Assembly (NCBI GenBank): GCA_024690205.1 | Contig: JAILCX010000047.1 | Coordinates: 1 to 64,000, forward strand | Direction: 5' to 3' | Length of the DNA: 64,000 nt | Source: Lachnospiraceae bacterium | GTDB lineage: Bacteria > Bacillota > Clostridia > Lachnospirales > Lachnospiraceae | Part shown: piece after piece, positions 27,540 through 35,211 of the stretch | Layout of the letters: the number at the start of each line of letters is the position of its first letter | Position numbering within the stretch: position 1 is the first letter of the stretch | Translations under genes and position numbers: made by a program | The notes under the pieces: model-generated | What the model saw: the letters and a program-made list of their open reading frames with translations, nothing else | What the model was told of the DNA's origin: nothing | The model's database searches: none

Positions 27540-28179
27540 TGAATCAAGAATGAGAAAACTCATCAGGGACTTTCTTGTAAATAATGATTTTTCTGTTATA
27601 GAAGCAGGTGACGGTCAGGAATGTCTTGACCGTTTTTATGATAATCCGGATACTTCACTCATAATCCTTGATGTCATGATGCCTAAATTAGATGGTTATG
27701 ATGTGTTAAGGACAATAAGAGAAAGTTCCAAAGTTCCGGTTATCATGCTGACTGCAAGGTCTGATGAAAAAGATGAACTGCTGGGATTTAAGCTCGGGGT
27801 CGATGAGTATGTGACAAAGCCCTTTAGTCCCAAGCTTTTGGTTGCAAGGATAAATGCGATATTAAGACGTACCGTGGGCGACGGATCAAAACCCGTTATC
27901 GAACATAACGGAATAAAGGTTGATAAGCTTGCTCATCGCGTCAGCGTTGATGATAAAGAAATAGAGTTAAGTTATAAAGAATTTGAACTTCTTGTTTATT
28001 TCCTTGAAAATAAGGGCGTTGCCTTATCCCGCGAAAAGATTCTTAATTCCGTATGGGATTATGATTATTTCGGAGATGCAAGGACAATAGATACGCATGT
28101 TAAAAAGCTCCGTGCCAAGCTTGGAGCCAATGGTGAATGCATAAAGACTATCTGGGGAGTAGGGTACAAACTGGATTAA
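27517..28179 (+). CDS. OmpR-family response regulator (TTG start)
   Basis: A 220-residue regulator with a receiver domain (1-115) carrying DDE, phospho-acceptor Asp52 in LDVMMPKLDG and the conserved Lys in TKPFSP. A winged-helix DNA-binding domain follows (about 125-220) with KEFELLVYFL and RTIDTHVKKLR. The start is TTG 27517, placed by family alignment and GGGAG upstream. It overlaps the previous gene by 23 bases. No kinase gene is adjacent; the nearest is at 30335, beyond an AraC gene and a GH43 gene. It should bind DNA as a phosphorylated dimer. Confidence 0.93.
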   Translation: MKILVADDESRMRKLIRDFLVNNDFSVIEAGDGQECLDRFYDNPDTSLIILDVMMPKLDGYDVLRTIRESSKVPVIMLTARSDEKDELLGFKLGVDEYVTKPFSPKLLVARINAILRRTVGDGSKPVIEHNGIKVDKLAHRVSVDDKEIELSYKEFELLVYFLENKGVALSREKILNSVWDYDYFGDARTIDTHVKKLRAKLGANGECIKTIWGVGYKLD

Positions 28180-28192
28180 AAGATCAGTTTTT
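28168..28192. terminator. Weak hairpin between convergent response-regulator and AraC genes
   Basis: AAACTG and CAGTTT arms with an 11-base loop are followed by TT in the plus direction. It overlaps both gene ends. A six-pair AT-rich stem is marginal. Confidence 0.35.
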
Positions 28193-29044
28193 CCGTTCGT
28201 AAAGATTTCTGAATTCCGTGGGCGTACAGCCCTTTATTATCTTAAACATCCTCATAAAAGCTGAAAGTGAATTAAAGCCTGAACGTGATGCGACTTCCAT
28301 TACGTTTATGTTTGGATCCATCAAAAGTTTTTCGGCATAATCAATGCGCCTTCCATTAAGATATTTATAAAAAGGAACACCTGCAAATTCCTTAAACAGA
28401 CGGCTGAAGTGGAACTTTGAAAACCCGGCTGTTTCCGCAACCGAATCAAGTGAAAGATCTTCGGTACAATGGGCGTTTATGTGATCGCAGACCTTCATGA
28501 ACTTTTCTATGTATTCGATCTGTTTGGTAGGCTTTATATCGGGAAAGCGGTCGGGCTTTTCCGTGTAACTCCTGTTTACCATCACAAGTATCTTTAAAAG
28601 CATTGAGCATATAGCAGCGTCTTTTAAAGGAGCATTCGAAAAATACTCATCCCTTATACCTATCATCAGTTTTGAAACTTCTTCATGGATCTCCGGATAC
28701 TCTTCGGGAGTTATCAAAATTGCAGACCTGAAAGAAAAGAAGGATTCAAACTCGCTGAACGTGTTAAGTAACGTCATCCCACACTGGAAGATGATCCTGC
28801 GGCCGCTTTCGGCATTCATACGGTGCAGCACTCCGGGACCTATGATAAGAACGTCGTTCACACGAAGGTCATACCTTGTATCGGCGCAATAGATGGTATA
28901 TTTTCCTTCCGTGGGCATCAGCACTTCGATCGGTGTGTGCCAGTGGATGGGGTATTCTTCGTAGTCAACGTTGTCATAGCAAAGAAGATAAGAGTTTTCT
29001 TCAAAACTGACTGTCTCTTTTGTTCCGTCAAGTATTTTTATCAT
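28184..29044 (-). CDS. AraC family regulator with N-terminal cupin domain
   Basis: A 286-residue regulator. Residues 1-130 form a cupin-like sensor (HWHTPIEVLMPTEG, LIIGPGVLHRM). Residues 185-286 form the double HTH of AraC/XylS, with AETAGFSKFHFSRLFKEFAG and ASRSGFNSLSAFMRMFK. Such regulators usually bind a sugar and activate catabolic genes. It is divergent from the GH43 gene, and the 205-base gap holds three copies of a ten-base element that are its likely operators. GGGAGC precedes the ATG. The ligand is probably a pentose or pentose oligosaccharide, by inference. Confidence 0.93.
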   Translation of the reverse strand: MIKILDGTKETVSFEENSYLLCYDNVDYEEYPIHWHTPIEVLMPTEGKYTIYCADTRYDLRVNDVLIIGPGVLHRMNAESGRRIIFQCGMTLLNTFSEFESFFSFRSAILITPEEYPEIHEEVSKLMIGIRDEYFSNAPLKDAAICSMLLKILVMVNRSYTEKPDRFPDIKPTKQIEYIEKFMKVCDHINAHCTEDLSLDSVAETAGFSKFHFSRLFKEFAGVPFYKYLNGRRIDYAEKLLMDPNINVMEVASRSGFNSLSAFMRMFKIIKGCTPTEFRNLYERKN

Positions 29045-29096
29045 AAATTGCTCCCTGAAAAGCTGTTATTTGCAACGATTATTCGATTCGGTTACG

Positions 29097-29192
29097 AAAT
29101 ATTGCTTTTTGAAAGTGCTGTAATACAATACATAATACACCAAATATTGCTAAAAACAAACAAAAAATCCTCAAAATAAAGCAATATTTGGT
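29097..29192. promoter_or_regulatory. Putative AraC-type operator array (three half-sites)
   Basis: AAATATTGCT occurs at 29097-29106 and 29142-29151. Its inverse AGCAATATTT is at 29180-29189. The last two are part of a perfect 13-base inverted repeat, ACCAAATATTGCT (29139-29151) and AGCAATATTTGGT (29180-29192), 28 bases apart. The array lies between the divergent AraC and GH43 genes. Confidence 0.75.
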
Positions 29193-29237
29193 AGTTAAAT
29201 AGCAAAAATTCTATAGAAAGGCTCCTAATTTGAGTCG

Positions 29238-29243
29238 TATCAT
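29238..29243 (+). promoter_or_regulatory. Putative -10 box of the GH43 gene, directly before its start codon
   Basis: TATCAT ends six bases before ATG 29250, so transcription would begin at or beside the ATG. No good -35 exists at 29215-29220, which fits a promoter needing an AraC-type activator bound upstream. Confidence 0.45.
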
Positions 29244-29249
29244 AGCATT

Positions 29250-30227
29250 ATGAGAAAACCTAATGAGAGAAAACCGCTTGTAAAGCACATTTATACAGCC
29301 GATCCTTCGGCTCACGTATTTAACGGAAAGATATACATCTATCCTTCGCATGATCTGGAAAGAGATGTTCCCGATGATGATAACGGGGATCAGTACATGA
29401 TGGAAGATTATCACATCTTATCCATGGATGATCTTGATTCGGAGTGTGTTGATAACGGATGTGCGCTTCATCAGGATGATGTTCCCTGGGTAAAGAACCA
29501 GATGTGGGCTCCTGATGCGGTATGTGTAAACGGAAAGTATTACCTTGTATTCCCGGCTAAGGACAAGGACGGAGTATTTCATATAGGAGTAGCTTCATCA
29601 GATTCTCCGGTTGGTCCTTTCAAACCTCAGGATAATTATATTGAAGGCAGCTACAGTATCGATCCTGCAGTTTTACAGGATGATGACGGAAGGCTCTATT
29701 GCTACTACGGCGGATTATGGGGCGGACAGCTTGAAATGTGGCAGTCAGGTTCTTTTGATCCCGATGCTCACAGACCCGAAGGCGATGAAGAAGCCATTGG
29801 TCCCATGTTTGCTGAGTTTGCTCCTTCTATGGATAAGTTCATCACCGAGCCTAAGCACCTTCAGATACTTGATGAAAACGGTGCTCCTTTAAAAGCAGGA
29901 GATGAAGATCGCAGATATTTTGAAGGCCCCTGGATGCACAAGTTTAACGGAAAGTATTATCTTTCTTATTCAACGGGCACGACTCACTATATTTGTTATG
30001 CTGAGGGAACTTCACCCGAAGGACCTTTCACATACAAAGGAAGGATCATGGAACCCGTTCTCGGATGGACGACGCATCATTCGATCGTACAGATTGATGG
30101 AGAATGGTATCTGTTCTACCATGATTGTGAGCTTTCGGGCGGTGTAACGCATGAGCGTTGCGTAAAATACACCAAGCTTGATATTGCGCAGGACGGCACT
30201 ATCAAGACAATACAACCCTACGAGTAA
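29250..30227 (+). CDS. GH43-family glycosidase (arabinofuranosidase/xylosidase type)
   Basis: A 325-residue five-bladed beta-propeller hydrolase without signal peptide. The GH43 catalytic landmarks are present: Asp18 in TADPSAHVF (base), Asp138 in YSIDPAVLQDDDG (pKa modulator) and Glu225 in YFEGPWMHKFNG (acid). A C-terminal HHSIVQIDGEWYLFYHD is also typical. The enzyme inverts and usually removes xylose or arabinose from short xylan pieces. No ribosome site precedes ATG 29250 and an in-frame TAA at 29226-29228 excludes a longer start, so initiation may be leaderless. The AraC gene diverges from it and probably controls it. Confidence 0.93.
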   Translation: MRKPNERKPLVKHIYTADPSAHVFNGKIYIYPSHDLERDVPDDDNGDQYMMEDYHILSMDDLDSECVDNGCALHQDDVPWVKNQMWAPDAVCVNGKYYLVFPAKDKDGVFHIGVASSDSPVGPFKPQDNYIEGSYSIDPAVLQDDDGRLYCYYGGLWGGQLEMWQSGSFDPDAHRPEGDEEAIGPMFAEFAPSMDKFITEPKHLQILDENGAPLKAGDEDRRYFEGPWMHKFNGKYYLSYSTGTTHYICYAEGTSPEGPFTYKGRIMEPVLGWTTHHSIVQIDGEWYLFYHDCELSGGVTHERCVKYTKLDIAQDGTIKTIQPYE

Positions 30228-30264
30228 TTTCTTTTTCAATACATCCTCTTTTATAGTTTTTGCG

Positions 30265-30298
30265 AAATCGGTCTCCTATCCCTTGGGGGGCCGGTTTT
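30265..30298 (+). terminator. Terminator after the GH43 gene
   Basis: A 12-pair stem with three G-U pairs, AAATCGGTCTCC (30265-30276) against GGGGGCCGGTTT (30286-30297), is followed by a short T tract. It isolates the kinase gene downstream, which has its own promoter. Confidence 0.6.
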
Positions 30299-30318
30299 CG
30301 TTTGCTCATGTATTCTTG

Positions 30319-30327
30319 TGATATAAT
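30319..30327 (+). promoter_or_regulatory. Extended -10 promoter of the sensor kinase gene
   Basis: TGATATAAT is a perfect extended -10 (TGn followed by TATAAT). The predicted start of transcription, about 7 bases on, coincides with ATG 30335. Confidence 0.7.
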
Positions 30328-30334
30328 CATCTTT

Positions 30335-31666
30335 ATGAAAACCAAAATGTCTTACCGAAAAAGATATCTTTTTATATCGGGAGCAATGATCATTCTGATC
30401 ATGCTCGCTTTTTTGATATTCGGACGTTCCATAACGGGGCAGTTCTTTATAAAAAGAAAGTTGAGCTCGATGAAGGATGCATACAAGAAGCTTAACGAAG
30501 CCTCGAAGTTCGGTGATTTCAATTCCGAAGAATTCAATCTTTCATTTAAAAAGATCTGCGAAAACAATAATATAAAGATCGTCCTTGTCGATTCGGAATC
30601 CGATACCATAAAGGCATCCGATTCGGATTATGAATTTATGTCAAGGCAGCTTTTGGCCTATCTTTTTGAGAACATTGATGAAAGCTCAACGACTCTTATC
30701 AAGGGCGACAGATATGAAGCCTATCTTGCCAAAGATCCAAGGACCGATATTGAATACATAGACATGTGGGGCGTGCTTGGTGACGGAACACTGTTCCTTT
30801 TCAGGAGCCCTCTTGGAGGCATCGAGCAGACCGCAAAACTTACGAATAACCTCCTTGCTTTTATCTTTATTACGATAGTTCTTATTATCCTTATCATTCT
30901 TCTTATCATAAGCAGGAGAGTGACTGTCTCTGAGCTTCGTGAGGATAACCTAAGGCTTCAAAAAGATATTGAAGAAAAAGAAAAGACCGAGAACATGAGA
31001 AAGGAATTCCTTGATTCGGTTTCTCATGAATTAAAGACTCCGATAGCTCTTATACAGGGTTATGCCGAAGGGTTAAAAGAAAGCGTCAATAAAGATGAAG
31101 AGTCAAAGGATTTTTACTGTGATGTCATAATGGATGAAGCATCAAAGATGAATTCGCTTGTTAAGAAAGTCCTTGATCTTAATCACCTTGAATTCGGCGA
31201 TGTAGAGCTTACTTACGAAACACTTGATCTTGTTGAACTTATAAAGAATCATCTTGCTTCATTTGATGTGTTATGCAAGCAAAAAGGTGCGGAACTATCT
31301 TTTGAGTCGCCTGATGAAGTTATGGTCAGAGCCGATGAATATTACACGGAAGAGATCTTAAACAATTATCTTTCAAATGCCCTGAATCATGTATCAGGGC
31401 AGATGCAGGTAAAGATCACCGTAGAGGTTGCAGATAATAAAGCGAAAGTTTCTGTCTTTAACACCGGCGACCCCATACCTGAAGAATCACTTCCGAGGAT
31501 ATGGGAGAAGTTTTATAAGGTCGATAAGGCAAGAACCAGAGAATACGGCGGAAACGGCGTAGGGCTTTCGATAGTCAAAGCAATAGCAGAAAAAACAGGG
31601 CAGGAATACGGTGCATACAATTATGAGACCGGTGTCGGTTTTTTCTTTACACTTGATTTAGCTTAA
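30335..31666 (+). CDS. Sensor histidine kinase
   Basis: A 443-residue kinase with a membrane helix near residues 11-32, an extracytoplasmic sensor of about 130 residues and a second helix near 172-195. A HisKA domain follows with phospho-acceptor His231 in SVSHELKTPIALIQGY. The ATPase domain has NYLSNALNH (N box), FNTGDPIPEE (G1) and GGNGVGLSIVK (G2). It probably phosphorylates the OmpR-type regulator at 27517, the only orphan in sight; the two are split by an AraC and a GH43 gene. No ribosome site precedes ATG 30335, and the longer TTG frame begins inside the upstream terminator. Signal unknown. Confidence 0.93.
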   Translation: MKTKMSYRKRYLFISGAMIILIMLAFLIFGRSITGQFFIKRKLSSMKDAYKKLNEASKFGDFNSEEFNLSFKKICENNNIKIVLVDSESDTIKASDSDYEFMSRQLLAYLFENIDESSTTLIKGDRYEAYLAKDPRTDIEYIDMWGVLGDGTLFLFRSPLGGIEQTAKLTNNLLAFIFITIVLIILIILLIISRRVTVSELREDNLRLQKDIEEKEKTENMRKEFLDSVSHELKTPIALIQGYAEGLKESVNKDEESKDFYCDVIMDEASKMNSLVKKVLDLNHLEFGDVELTYETLDLVELIKNHLASFDVLCKQKGAELSFESPDEVMVRADEYYTEEILNNYLSNALNHVSGQMQVKITVEVADNKAKVSVFNTGDPIPEESLPRIWEKFYKVDKARTREYGGNGVGLSIVKAIAEKTGQEYGAYNYETGVGFFFTLDLA

Positions 31667-31679
31667 AGGGGATAACAAT

Positions 31680-33161
31680 ATGAACCTGTCAATTGAGGAA
31701 AGCATTTCGGCCATAACGGTCTTATTGCAGGGCTTTCTCAGTTTTTTCTCACCCTGCGTTCTTCCACTTCTTCCATTATACATAGGATATCTTTCGGGTG
31801 TGGGACCTTCGAGCGGAGGATCGTCAGATGAAGAACCATCATATGAAAAACCTTCAGATGGAAAAACGGGGATCAACAGAAAAAGGGTTTTGATAAATAC
31901 CATATTCTTTGTTATAGGTATCGGTTTTTCGTTCTTTCTTCTGGGACTTGGAATGAGAACGGTCGGCAGATTCTTTGGTACAAACCGTATGATCTTTGCC
32001 CGCATAGGCGGAGTGCTCGTCATTCTCTTCGGACTATATCAGCTGGGGATCTTCGGCGATTCCTCATTACTTATGAGAGAAAAAAGACTCCCTTTCAACT
32101 TGGATAAAATGGCCATGTCGCCACTTACTGCGCTAATCATGGGATTCGTGTTCAGCTTTGCATGGACACCCTGCGTTGGACCTGTTCTATCGAGCGTCCT
32201 TTTGATGGCAGGATCTGCCGAGAGCAGTGCTGCGGGTTTTGCTCTCGTAGGTGTTTATACTATTGGCTTTGCACTTCCTTTTCTTTTGACAGGAATATTC
32301 ACAACATCAATTCTTGCTTTCTTTAAAAAGAAGAGGAATGTCGTTCGCTATACGGTCAAGATAAGCGGAGCACTTCTTATCATCATGGGTGCCCTTATGA
32401 TCACGGGACATATGAACAGCATCACGGGTTATCTTTCGAGGTTATCGGGATCTGAGGAGAGCATCGAAGATGAAGAAGATGAGGATGTAGATGATGCAGA
32501 TGATGAGGAAGAAGATGCAGACGAAGAGGTAGATGCTGAAGATGAAGATGATGTAGATGAAGACGCCGACACTGATTCCGCTGATACCAAGGAAGATGAC
32601 ATTTCCGGAAAAACCGGCAGAAAGGATGATGACACATCCGGGAAAAAAGACGGTAAGGACGACATAGAAGAAGAGGAAGATACTAAAGAGTCTGAAAGCG
32701 CTAAAGAAACGGATCTTCTCCCGGCTCCGGATTTTACTCTTACGGATCAGTACGGGGTGACTCACACACTTTCCGATTACAAGGGCAAGGTTGTCTTTTT
32801 GAATTTCTGGGCCACATGGTGTCCGCCGTGCCGCCAGGAAATGCCTGATATCCAGGCCTTTTATGAGAAAAGTCAGTCGGACCCGGATTCGGAACTCGTT
32901 ATCCTTGGAGTTGCTTTCCCGGATATGGGCGGCGAATTAAGTGAAGAAGGAATAAAAGATTTTCTTGATGAAAACGGATATACCTATCCGACGCTCATGG
33001 ACAAATCAGGATCGTTGCTTTATCCATACTATATTTCGGCTTATCCGACTACTTATATGATCGACCGCGACGGCAATGTCTTCGGATCGATAACGGGCAG
33101 CCTTTCAAGGCGGGTCATGGGTGACATCATATCCCAGACGTTAAAAGGAATTCGAAAGTGA
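31680..33161 (+). CDS. CcdA-thioredoxin (TlpA/ResA-like) fusion protein
   Basis: A 493-residue fusion. Residues 1-250 are a CcdA-type membrane domain with FFSPCVLPLLP at helix 1 and a second cysteine in FAWTPCVGP, which carry electrons across the membrane. An extremely Asp/Glu-rich linker (about 258-345) follows. The C-terminal thioredoxin domain has FWATWCPPCRQ near residue 380 and a cis-Pro segment AYPTTY. CcdA normally passes electrons from cytoplasmic thioredoxin to outer thiol proteins; here donor and acceptor are one chain, presumably with the thioredoxin outside. AAAGGGG precedes the ATG. It follows the kinase gene by 13 bases, so co-expression is likely. Confidence 0.93.
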   Translation: MNLSIEESISAITVLLQGFLSFFSPCVLPLLPLYIGYLSGVGPSSGGSSDEEPSYEKPSDGKTGINRKRVLINTIFFVIGIGFSFFLLGLGMRTVGRFFGTNRMIFARIGGVLVILFGLYQLGIFGDSSLLMREKRLPFNLDKMAMSPLTALIMGFVFSFAWTPCVGPVLSSVLLMAGSAESSAAGFALVGVYTIGFALPFLLTGIFTTSILAFFKKKRNVVRYTVKISGALLIIMGALMITGHMNSITGYLSRLSGSEESIEDEEDEDVDDADDEEEDADEEVDAEDEDDVDEDADTDSADTKEDDISGKTGRKDDDTSGKKDGKDDIEEEEDTKESESAKETDLLPAPDFTLTDQYGVTHTLSDYKGKVVFLNFWATWCPPCRQEMPDIQAFYEKSQSDPDSELVILGVAFPDMGGELSEEGIKDFLDENGYTYPTLMDKSGSLLYPYYISAYPTTYMIDRDGNVFGSITGSLSRRVMGDIISQTLKGIRK

Positions 33162-33180
33162 TCCGATATATTCAAGTGTG

Positions 33181-33209
33181 TTTACGCTGTTTTAGATTTA
33201 TGCTAGACT
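33181..33209 (+). promoter_or_regulatory. Promoter of the lipoprotein gene
   Basis: TTTACG (33181-33186), 17 bases, then TAGACT (33204-33209) preceded by TG (extended -10). The start of transcription would fall at about 33216-33217, on the ATG. Confidence 0.6.
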
Positions 33210-33216
33210 AATTCAT

Positions 33217-33984
33217 ATGAAAAAGTTTGTTGTTAGCACAATTGCATTGCTGTCGGCCGTGTCTTTGACAGGTTGTGGCATGTTTAAATCGCAGATACCT
33301 GAACTTACCGAAGAAGAGGAAAGTCTGGTCATTGAATATGCGACCGAAGTACTTTTGCATTATGACAGGTTAAACGGGGATAAGATTCGTCCGATCAAGT
33401 ATGACGTAGTTACTGATGAAGGCGTCACTGTAAGTGACGAGGAGTATGCCGGTGTTGTTAAAGACGAAGTCAATCCCGATCCCGGAATACAGCTTCCCGA
33501 ACCTGATCCTGCTTCCGAAGTAACGGCTGTTGATAACACTGTGCCTGAGGATCCTTCCGCAACTGTTGTCGGCTCACTTTCGGAGCTTTTCGGACTTGAC
33601 GGAATAAATATCGAATCGACCGGTTACGATGTTACTGATTTTTATCCTTCATCGCCCGCGGATTACTTTGTAATGAACGCTACTGAGGGAAACAAACTCG
33701 TTATATTAAAGTTCGTTCTTTCAAATGTTTCGGGTAGCGATCAAAGGGTTGAGATACCTTACGGTGATGTTAAATACAAGATTACGCTTAACGACACGAC
33801 TAAGAATGCGTTAACTACGCTTTTGATAAACGATATGGGAACATTCACGGCGGATATGGCGGCCGGAGCGAGCTTTGAGGTCGTTCTTGTGGGCGAATTC
33901 CCCGCTGCAGATGCGACAAGCATTTCATCTCTTTCTCTTTCGGTTAAGAGAGAGTCGGGAACCTGCAACATAATATTCAAGTGA
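33217..33984 (+). CDS. Secreted lipoprotein of unknown function
   Basis: A 255-residue lipoprotein. The signal peptide MKKFVVSTIALLSAVSLTGC has a clear lipobox LTGC, so Cys20 should be lipidated at the outer face of the membrane. The mature part is acidic with an unstructured Pro/Glu stretch near 85-110. A beta-rich C-terminal domain (about 125-255) has alternating strands such as LVILKFVLSNVSG and resembles immunoglobulin-like or DUF5067-type folds, but I cannot assign it. ATG 33217 has no ribosome site and sits at the predicted transcription start. The next gene follows after 13 bases. Confidence 0.85.
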   Translation: MKKFVVSTIALLSAVSLTGCGMFKSQIPELTEEEESLVIEYATEVLLHYDRLNGDKIRPIKYDVVTDEGVTVSDEEYAGVVKDEVNPDPGIQLPEPDPASEVTAVDNTVPEDPSATVVGSLSELFGLDGINIESTGYDVTDFYPSSPADYFVMNATEGNKLVILKFVLSNVSGSDQRVEIPYGDVKYKITLNDTTKNALTTLLINDMGTFTADMAAGASFEVVLVGEFPAADATSISSLSLSVKRESGTCNIIFK

Positions 33985-33997
33985 TCGGAGGTCAATT

Positions 33998-35053
33998 GTG
34001 GCTTCATCAAAGAGTAAAGGAATCATAATAGGTATAACCTGTTTTGTCCTCGTGCTACTTTGTGCTGCAGGAGGCTTCCTTTTTTATTATCTGAACAGAC
34101 CAATAGTAAAGATCAACGAAGCTATAGAAGAAGAGGATATAGACACTGTCGTTGAGCTTTTTGATAAGCTTTCCAAGGAAGAAGAGATCCTTGAAGTACA
34201 GGATAAGATGTATGATTATTCCAAGGAACTTAAGGATGGCTTTGTAGACGAGGAAATTGATTTTGATGAAGTTGAAGAAAAATTCGATCTTCTCGGGGAA
34301 AAGATACTTGACGGTAATTCACAATTTGAAAAACTTGTCCGTGCGGTAAATGAGCTTAACGAATCAAGGAAAGCTTATGAAGCGGGTATAGAAGCGTTTG
34401 AAAAAGAAGATTACGAAGGCGCTATCGAAGAGTTTGAAAAGGTCATAAAGAAAGATGACAACTTTGAAGATGCCAAAAAGAAGATAGAAGAGTGTAAAGA
34501 GTTCCTGAAAGTCGATGTAACGGGAACTTACAGAGCGTCCATCGATATTTCGAGCCTTATCCTCCAATATATGGGACAGAGCAATGGAAGCGGATTCGGC
34601 ATTCCCGTTAAAGTTGATTTTGTATTTGAACTCATTGATGATGAAAACGGAAAAGCTTATCTTGATGTAAAGAACTTTGATCTTCTTTATGACGGTATCG
34701 TAAAGATAGCATCTGTTTATGCCAAAAAGATGATCGCCGAACAATACGGTGTTCCCGAAGATAAACTTGAGACATATGTTAAGCTCCTTTACGGCAAAAG
34801 CCTTGATGAGGCTATAAAGGATGAGATCCCGCTTGATGATATCAAGGAGATGATACCCCTTGATCCCACGCCTTTTAACTATACTGTAGATGATAATAAT
34901 ATCGTTAAGATCGTTACTGGAGATCCTTCGGAAAACTACGAAATGAGCATAGTTGACAAGGGCTTGTCACTTGATCGTGCACAGGGTCCCGGGGTAGACG
35001 GTCTGCTGGCCGCAGGACTTGAACTTCCCATAGTTTTTGAGAAAGAGAATTAA
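33998..35053 (+). CDS. Membrane-anchored protein with TPR-like helical region
   Basis: A 351-residue protein with a GTG start; GGAGG (33987-33991) is seven bases upstream. A membrane helix lies at residues 8-30. The following ~150 residues are acidic and helical with a TPR-like AYEAGIEAFEKEDYEGAIEEFEKVIK. The C-terminal half is beta-rich (VDVTGTYRASIDIS onward) and resembles no family I can name. It should face outward, anchored at its N-terminus. It is probably co-transcribed with the lipoprotein, and the two may form a surface complex; that is inference. Confidence 0.82.
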   Translation: MASSKSKGIIIGITCFVLVLLCAAGGFLFYYLNRPIVKINEAIEEEDIDTVVELFDKLSKEEEILEVQDKMYDYSKELKDGFVDEEIDFDEVEEKFDLLGEKILDGNSQFEKLVRAVNELNESRKAYEAGIEAFEKEDYEGAIEEFEKVIKKDDNFEDAKKKIEECKEFLKVDVTGTYRASIDISSLILQYMGQSNGSGFGIPVKVDFVFELIDDENGKAYLDVKNFDLLYDGIVKIASVYAKKMIAEQYGVPEDKLETYVKLLYGKSLDEAIKDEIPLDDIKEMIPLDPTPFNYTVDDNNIVKIVTGDPSENYEMSIVDKGLSLDRAQGPGVDGLLAAGLELPIVFEKEN

Positions 35054-35089
35054 TTGTGTATACAATTAAGCAAGTTATCTATTTTATTG

Positions 35090-35118
35090 TTGTTTGAGAC
35101 TTTTTGTTATGATATAAT
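35090..35118 (+). promoter_or_regulatory. Promoter of cheV
   Basis: TTGTTT (35090-35095), 17 bases, TATAAT (35113-35118) with a TGA just before it (extended -10). It gives a leader of about 85 bases before the cheV ATG. Confidence 0.72.
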
Positions 35119-35211
35119 GTGGAGTGTGCAGTAATGTTTCTTTATTGGGGGACATGAGCTGCCCAAATACAAATATTCCCCGGGGTTCGGGAAAGAATGA
35201 GGTGGCGTTAA

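Noticed and set aside
30260..30334. Longer start for the sensor kinase
   Set aside because: The extension is encoded by a terminator stem and the promoter; it has no ribosome site and no membrane-protein character.
35050..35069. AT-rich palindrome TTAATTGT/ACAATTAA after the membrane-protein gene
   Set aside because: Eight A/T-rich pairs without a U tract make a poor terminator; an operator role is possible but unsupported.
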